The notes beneath the pieces were generated by a model. The model was given only the letters and a program-made list of their open reading frames with translations. It was not told where the DNA came from and did no database searches. A stretch of DNA of 64,000 bases. It comes from Microvelia longipes (taxonomy: Eukaryota; Arthropoda; Insecta; Hemiptera; Veliidae). Shown one piece after another: positions 60,474 through 64,000 of the stretch. The translations under genes and the position numbers were made by a program. The DNA lies in contig JACMZG010001870.1 in assembly GCA_018340805.1 (NCBI GenBank), forward strand, positions 50,171,540 to 50,235,539. The letters are read 5' to 3'. Every line of letters starts with the position of its first letter. Position 1 is the first letter of the stretch.

Positions 60474-61923
60474 CTTAGAATAATACTATACATAGAAGGA
60501 GCACTACTGATAACACGAAAGGCTATGCTGCCTCCCTAACAATATAAGGTGCATTCACATACTGCGGTAGCGATGCGTGCGAGCGTTGCGTGCGGTGACA
60601 GCTCAAATTCCAACCTATGTAATCTTATGGGACGTTCTTAAACAGCTTGCGGTAGCGTTGCGGAAAATGGAAATTTCCGCAAACCTACTAAACCCGCACA
60701 AATGATACAGTGATTAGCATTTGATTGATTACAAAACACCTTAAAGGCCTGACGCGGAAGAAACCTTTCTGTTTTCAAAGTTTTGGAATTTTTCTTACCC
60801 CCTTCCGATTAAGAGAAGAATACTTTTGTTGTTTGGATTTTGATTCTTGCCTTGCTTTAAGTCGTTTTATTTTTTATTATTTTAATTTGATTTTAATAAA
60901 AGAGTTGTTTTTGATCTAAAAAATGAATATTATCTTGTTATTAAAACAAATATTGTTATTTTATTACTTTGGTTTGGCTGTGTCTTTTAGAGTGTTAAAT
61001 TTTTCCTTTTAGTTTTGGTTCAAAGTTTCTTTATGTTTTTATTTTTAAATCAAATATCCTCGGTGTTCGCCAATTTGAATGGTATAGTTTTATTATCTTG
61101 ATTTGTTTATTTTATCTTAATGTAATTGTTCTGAATGTTATACATTATTTGTTCTCTTGGTTGAATTGTCTGTTCTCTGGTTGAACTAGAAAAAGAACTG
61201 TCATTTTAGTGTGAAAGTCCCATTATCAGACATGATTAAATAAAAAATATTAATACATATAATGAAAAATTAAATGAAATCTAAAAAGACACAGCTCGTC
61301 CAAAACAACATTTCTCTTCGTTTTTTAATCTTTGTTAAAATAAATGTATTTTTGTTTCCCAAATTCGGAACAAGAGTGGCGCGTTAGCAGCTTGCGGCCG
61401 TAGCGTTGGCAATTGTGGAACCACCATTTTCCGCATCGCAAGACCGCTACGCACGCAGTATTGTGAATGCACCTATACGATTTTCTTATTAAAAAGTGTG
61501 TAATGCTTCCGGTTGCTGAATTATTATGTTCTATTATTAAATAATAATTGATTATTCATAAAATACTAATATAAATATCGGTGCATTACAATATTTAAAG
61601 CATTCTAAATTGTAGTTTAACGTTTGCAATTAAAATTATATTGAAAGTAGTGCTCGTCAACTAAATGTAGATTCTTGTATTCCGCCGCCTTTTGCCATTT
61701 AAGACCGGTTTTATTAAATACTCAGCAGGTGTTTTATGTTATTATATTTGTTCTTAACGATCTTTCTTAAGTAATGGATATTTAAGACACATATTTAAAA
61801 TAATGTTTTGTTCTTAGGGTGGTACCCCTACTTAAGACCATCAGTCAACCGGCTTTCGTGTTATCAGTCGAATTACATTGTGTTTACGGTCATATGCTCC
61901 TTCTATATTAGTATTATTCTAAG
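60474..61923. mobile_element. MITE family A, copy A5, containing a nested element
   Basis: Ends CTTAGAATAATACTATACAT and TAGTATTATTCTAAG. Flanks GTTGGTTA and GTTAGGTTA suggest an 8-bp TSD with one indel. Without the nested element (60548-61473) it is about 520 bases like its relatives. Confidence 0.8.
60548..61473. mobile_element. Inverted-terminus element nested in A5, 3-bp TSD
   Basis: Ends GGTGCATTCACATACTGCGG and GCAGTATTGTGAATGCACC are inverted. Counting one further base at each end (A/T), the host ATA is duplicated, judged from the uninterrupted relatives (AATATACRATTTTCTTAT in A1). A 3-bp TSD fits PIF/Harbinger-type transposons. 926 bases; AT-rich interior, with a short open frame at 60725-60919 that shows no recognisable transposase. 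Confidence 0.65.
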
Positions 61924-62762
61924 GTTAGGTTATTTCGGAGTTGTCAGTTTCTGTTAAGTCAGTTTACTAAGTTTAAAACTTAGTAAATAAATCTGTTGTT
62001 AGTTGGTTAATGGCAGTCAGTCCTTCATACATCCAGTATTGTTGTTCTTTTACAGTTTTACTTATTTCTCATTGAGCCAAAAATGTAATAAGTCGAGCTA
62101 CCCATCTATACTACGAAAGAGAGATGACGCCATCAGGAAATCAAATAAACAATCACTGTCAAAAAGAAATAATCTCACTAAACTTGTGTCCAAACGAATT
62201 TCACAAAAAAATCCTTAATTATTTAAAACGACATTCGCCACTTAACTTTCACCAGCCTAGTTATCAAAACACTATCAGTAAAATAATTAGTTAAATAAGA
62301 TGGTGGTACGTGGCAGATTATCGAATGTCTGATAGTCAACTTACGCAACACCCTGCGCCATAACCGCAACAATTAACCGCGACACTCATATCCTTGCAAA
62401 CCTACTTGACTGAATATGAATCCCTTAATTAAAAAGTAACAGTGACTTTGAACTTAATTAAGCTCTTAACCACGAAGTGATATATAACTGTTATATAAGA
62501 CTTAACTTTAATATACTTAAAATATTTTTCTTATTCAGATTTAAAAGTTAGTATTATAATAACTTGAAACTTATATAATACACGTTTTATCGCTTAAAAA
62601 TATTATAATTAATATAAATATTTTATTAAAAAAATGTGTAAAGAAAATAAATATTATTATCAGATTTTATCTTTAAAAAGATAATTAATAGGATTTTTAT
62701 TAAAAGCGGGGTTTTTGGCGAGCTGAATTCTTTTAAAACGATTTTATCACGATTGGGCTGAT
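61924..62762. other. Unique AT-rich DNA, nothing recognised
   Basis: The frame at 62003-62218 has no recognisable domain. Confidence 0.4.
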
Positions 62763-63404
62763 AGAAATGTTAATTCTTGAAGGGCCTATTAGGTTAAATT
62801 TTGAAACATCGAAAAAGTCATAGAGATATATACTAGAGGGAGCCTAGTAGTGTATTAAGATAGTAGCCTATCTTAATACATTGAGAGGCCGGAAACATTT
62901 TTAGTGGGGCTCTCAGGGGCTCCGTGTAACCTCATTGAAACCTCCTCCAAGAGGGAGTTGAGGTTATAATTAATCACAATTATTTTGGCTTCCCACAGAT
63001 TGTTTGTGTTGTGATTTGTATTTCAACATTCTACTATATAATTTACTGTTTTTTTGTTTGTTTATTTGATGATAATGATAATCGAATGTGGTCAGATTAC
63101 TTTTCGATGTTTCAAAATTCAACCAATAGGGCCCCTCTAGTAATATATCTCTATGGAAAAAGTAACTGACCACCTTCGTGAATATATTAATTTAATCATT
63201 AGTACAAAATACAATAACTTATATAGATTTGAACGTTAAAATACAACAAAACACAACAATGTGCGGAAACCGATATTATTTATTTATTATAACCTTAACT
63301 CAATCTAAGGAGGTTTCAGTGAGGTTACGCAGAGCCCCTTAGAGCCCCAAAATGATGTTTCAGATCTCCCAATGTATTAAGAAGATGCAATGAATCTTAG
63401 TATA
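62763..63404 (-). mobile_element. MITE family B, copy B4, host of B1
   Basis: Left part 62763-62818 and right part 63156-63404 together parallel B3: TTTTGAAACATCGAAAAAGT, CTGACCACCTTCG, then GGAGGTTTCAGTGAGG and GAGCCCCAAAATGATG. Ends are decayed, so it is older than B1. Confidence 0.75.
62819..63155. mobile_element. MITE family B, copy B1, perfect 8-bp TSD GAAAAAGT
   Basis: 337 bases; TSD at 62811-62818 and 63156-63163. Ends CATAGAGATATATACTAGAG and CCTCTAGTAATATATCTCTA are inverted. It lies inside another B copy (B4), and removing it restores that copy's GAAAAAGTAACTGACCACC. Confidence 0.88.
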
Positions 63405-64000
63405 TCTAATATGACTTCGTAACATATGTGGCCCACAAGTGGCCACGACAACAAAACGAGTCAAAAGTCCGCGAGGCGACTTTTTGCAAATTCGCCATAA
63501 TCAAGGCAAACGGCTGTCATGGCTGTTGAATAAACACAAAACAAACTTAAAAATTATATATTTCACCCATAAGTGGTTTATTGGGATTATTAATGAGGTC
63601 TACTAATAGAATGCTATTGAAAACACTGATATCATTACTTGATTTCAACTATTCCATGTGTTTTTGTGCTTCATAATGTACGTGCTAATTAAAGTAATAT
63701 TTAAACCAAGTAGGGGATCTCCTATACTAACCTGTGTAAAAAAAATTCAGACATTCGTCATCAGGTGATAGCTGGCTCAAAAAAGCTAAAATTGGAATAA
63801 CTCCGTATGATTCTTTAAGGATTTACGTTTTTACTTAATTTTATTGGCAACCTGATAAAATTAGGTAATTTTTACTTTTTATCGTGTTTTCTTTCTTTAA
63901 TATGAACCTGATAGTTTAATGATTTTGTATTCAATTCTGTGAAATAATTGTAACAATAATTTAGTTAAAGAAAAAGAGAAACTATAGTAAAGGTAAATCA
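63405..64000. other. Unique AT-rich DNA, nothing recognised
   Basis: No supported gene or repeat to the window end. Confidence 0.4.

Overview
The window looks like AT-rich, repeat-saturated, gene-poor animal nuclear DNA, most probably from an insect. The evidence is: one intron-containing gene for a secreted YGPP-repeat protein of the cuticle/extracellular-matrix type; degenerate non-LTR and Penelope-like retroelement fragments; many small inverted-repeat transposons with 8-bp target-site duplications; tRNA-like SINEs; and long (AT)n and minisatellite tracts. I cannot name the species or order. No bacterial-type genes, CRISPR array or operon is present.

Only one protein-coding gene is convincing: 53407-56358 on the minus strand, 983 codons, with a signal peptide and about 37 YGPP motifs. 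Its ATG lies directly behind a good splice acceptor, so at least one upstream exon lies above 56358. Nearly every other open frame is a low-complexity translation or lies inside a repeat.

Layout. 1-2.3 kb: GC-rich module, nested MITE, tRNA-like segment and a 1.4 kb minisatellite. 3.5-5.3 kb: fold-back element (family G), long (AT)n and a 49-bp minisatellite. 5.4-10.1 kb: two 5S-derived repeats (family S) head to head, 130-bp tandem repeats and a perfect 60-bp-arm palindrome. 11-16.3 kb: another S copy, a Penelope-like fold-back and a TIR element. 18.2-20.2 kb: minisatellite and G copy. 20.7-20.95 kb: small inverted-repeat element holding a hammerhead-ribozyme core. 22.4-25.5 kb: S copy, family A MITE and a frameshifted reverse-transcriptase remnant. 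27.4-33.2 kb: 160-bp repeats, then three tandem copies of a 1.5 kb unit that carries a 5S-like segment. 34-46.5 kb: more A, S, G, H, F and SINE insertions. 48.3-49.1 kb: a decayed dispersed relative of the 1.5 kb unit. 51-53 kb: MITE and short tandem repeats. 53.4-56.4 kb: the gene. 57-64 kb: tandem repeats, G, S and A elements, a nested 3-bp-TSD element, and a family-B MITE inserted into another family-B MITE.

The most interesting points are (i) the hammerhead core at 20780-20822, whose stem I is reduced to the palindrome GGCGCC; (ii) a dispersed family carrying a 5S rRNA internal-promoter region, also present in the 1.5 kb tandem unit; (iii) repeated AP-1 (TGAGTCA/TGACTCA) and CRE (TGACGTCA) sites carried by these repeats; (iv) a tRNA-headed SINE whose tail hairpin shows a compensatory base-pair change between two copies; and (v) several large fold-back structures. 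All calls come from reading the sequence by eye; no alignment or database search was run.
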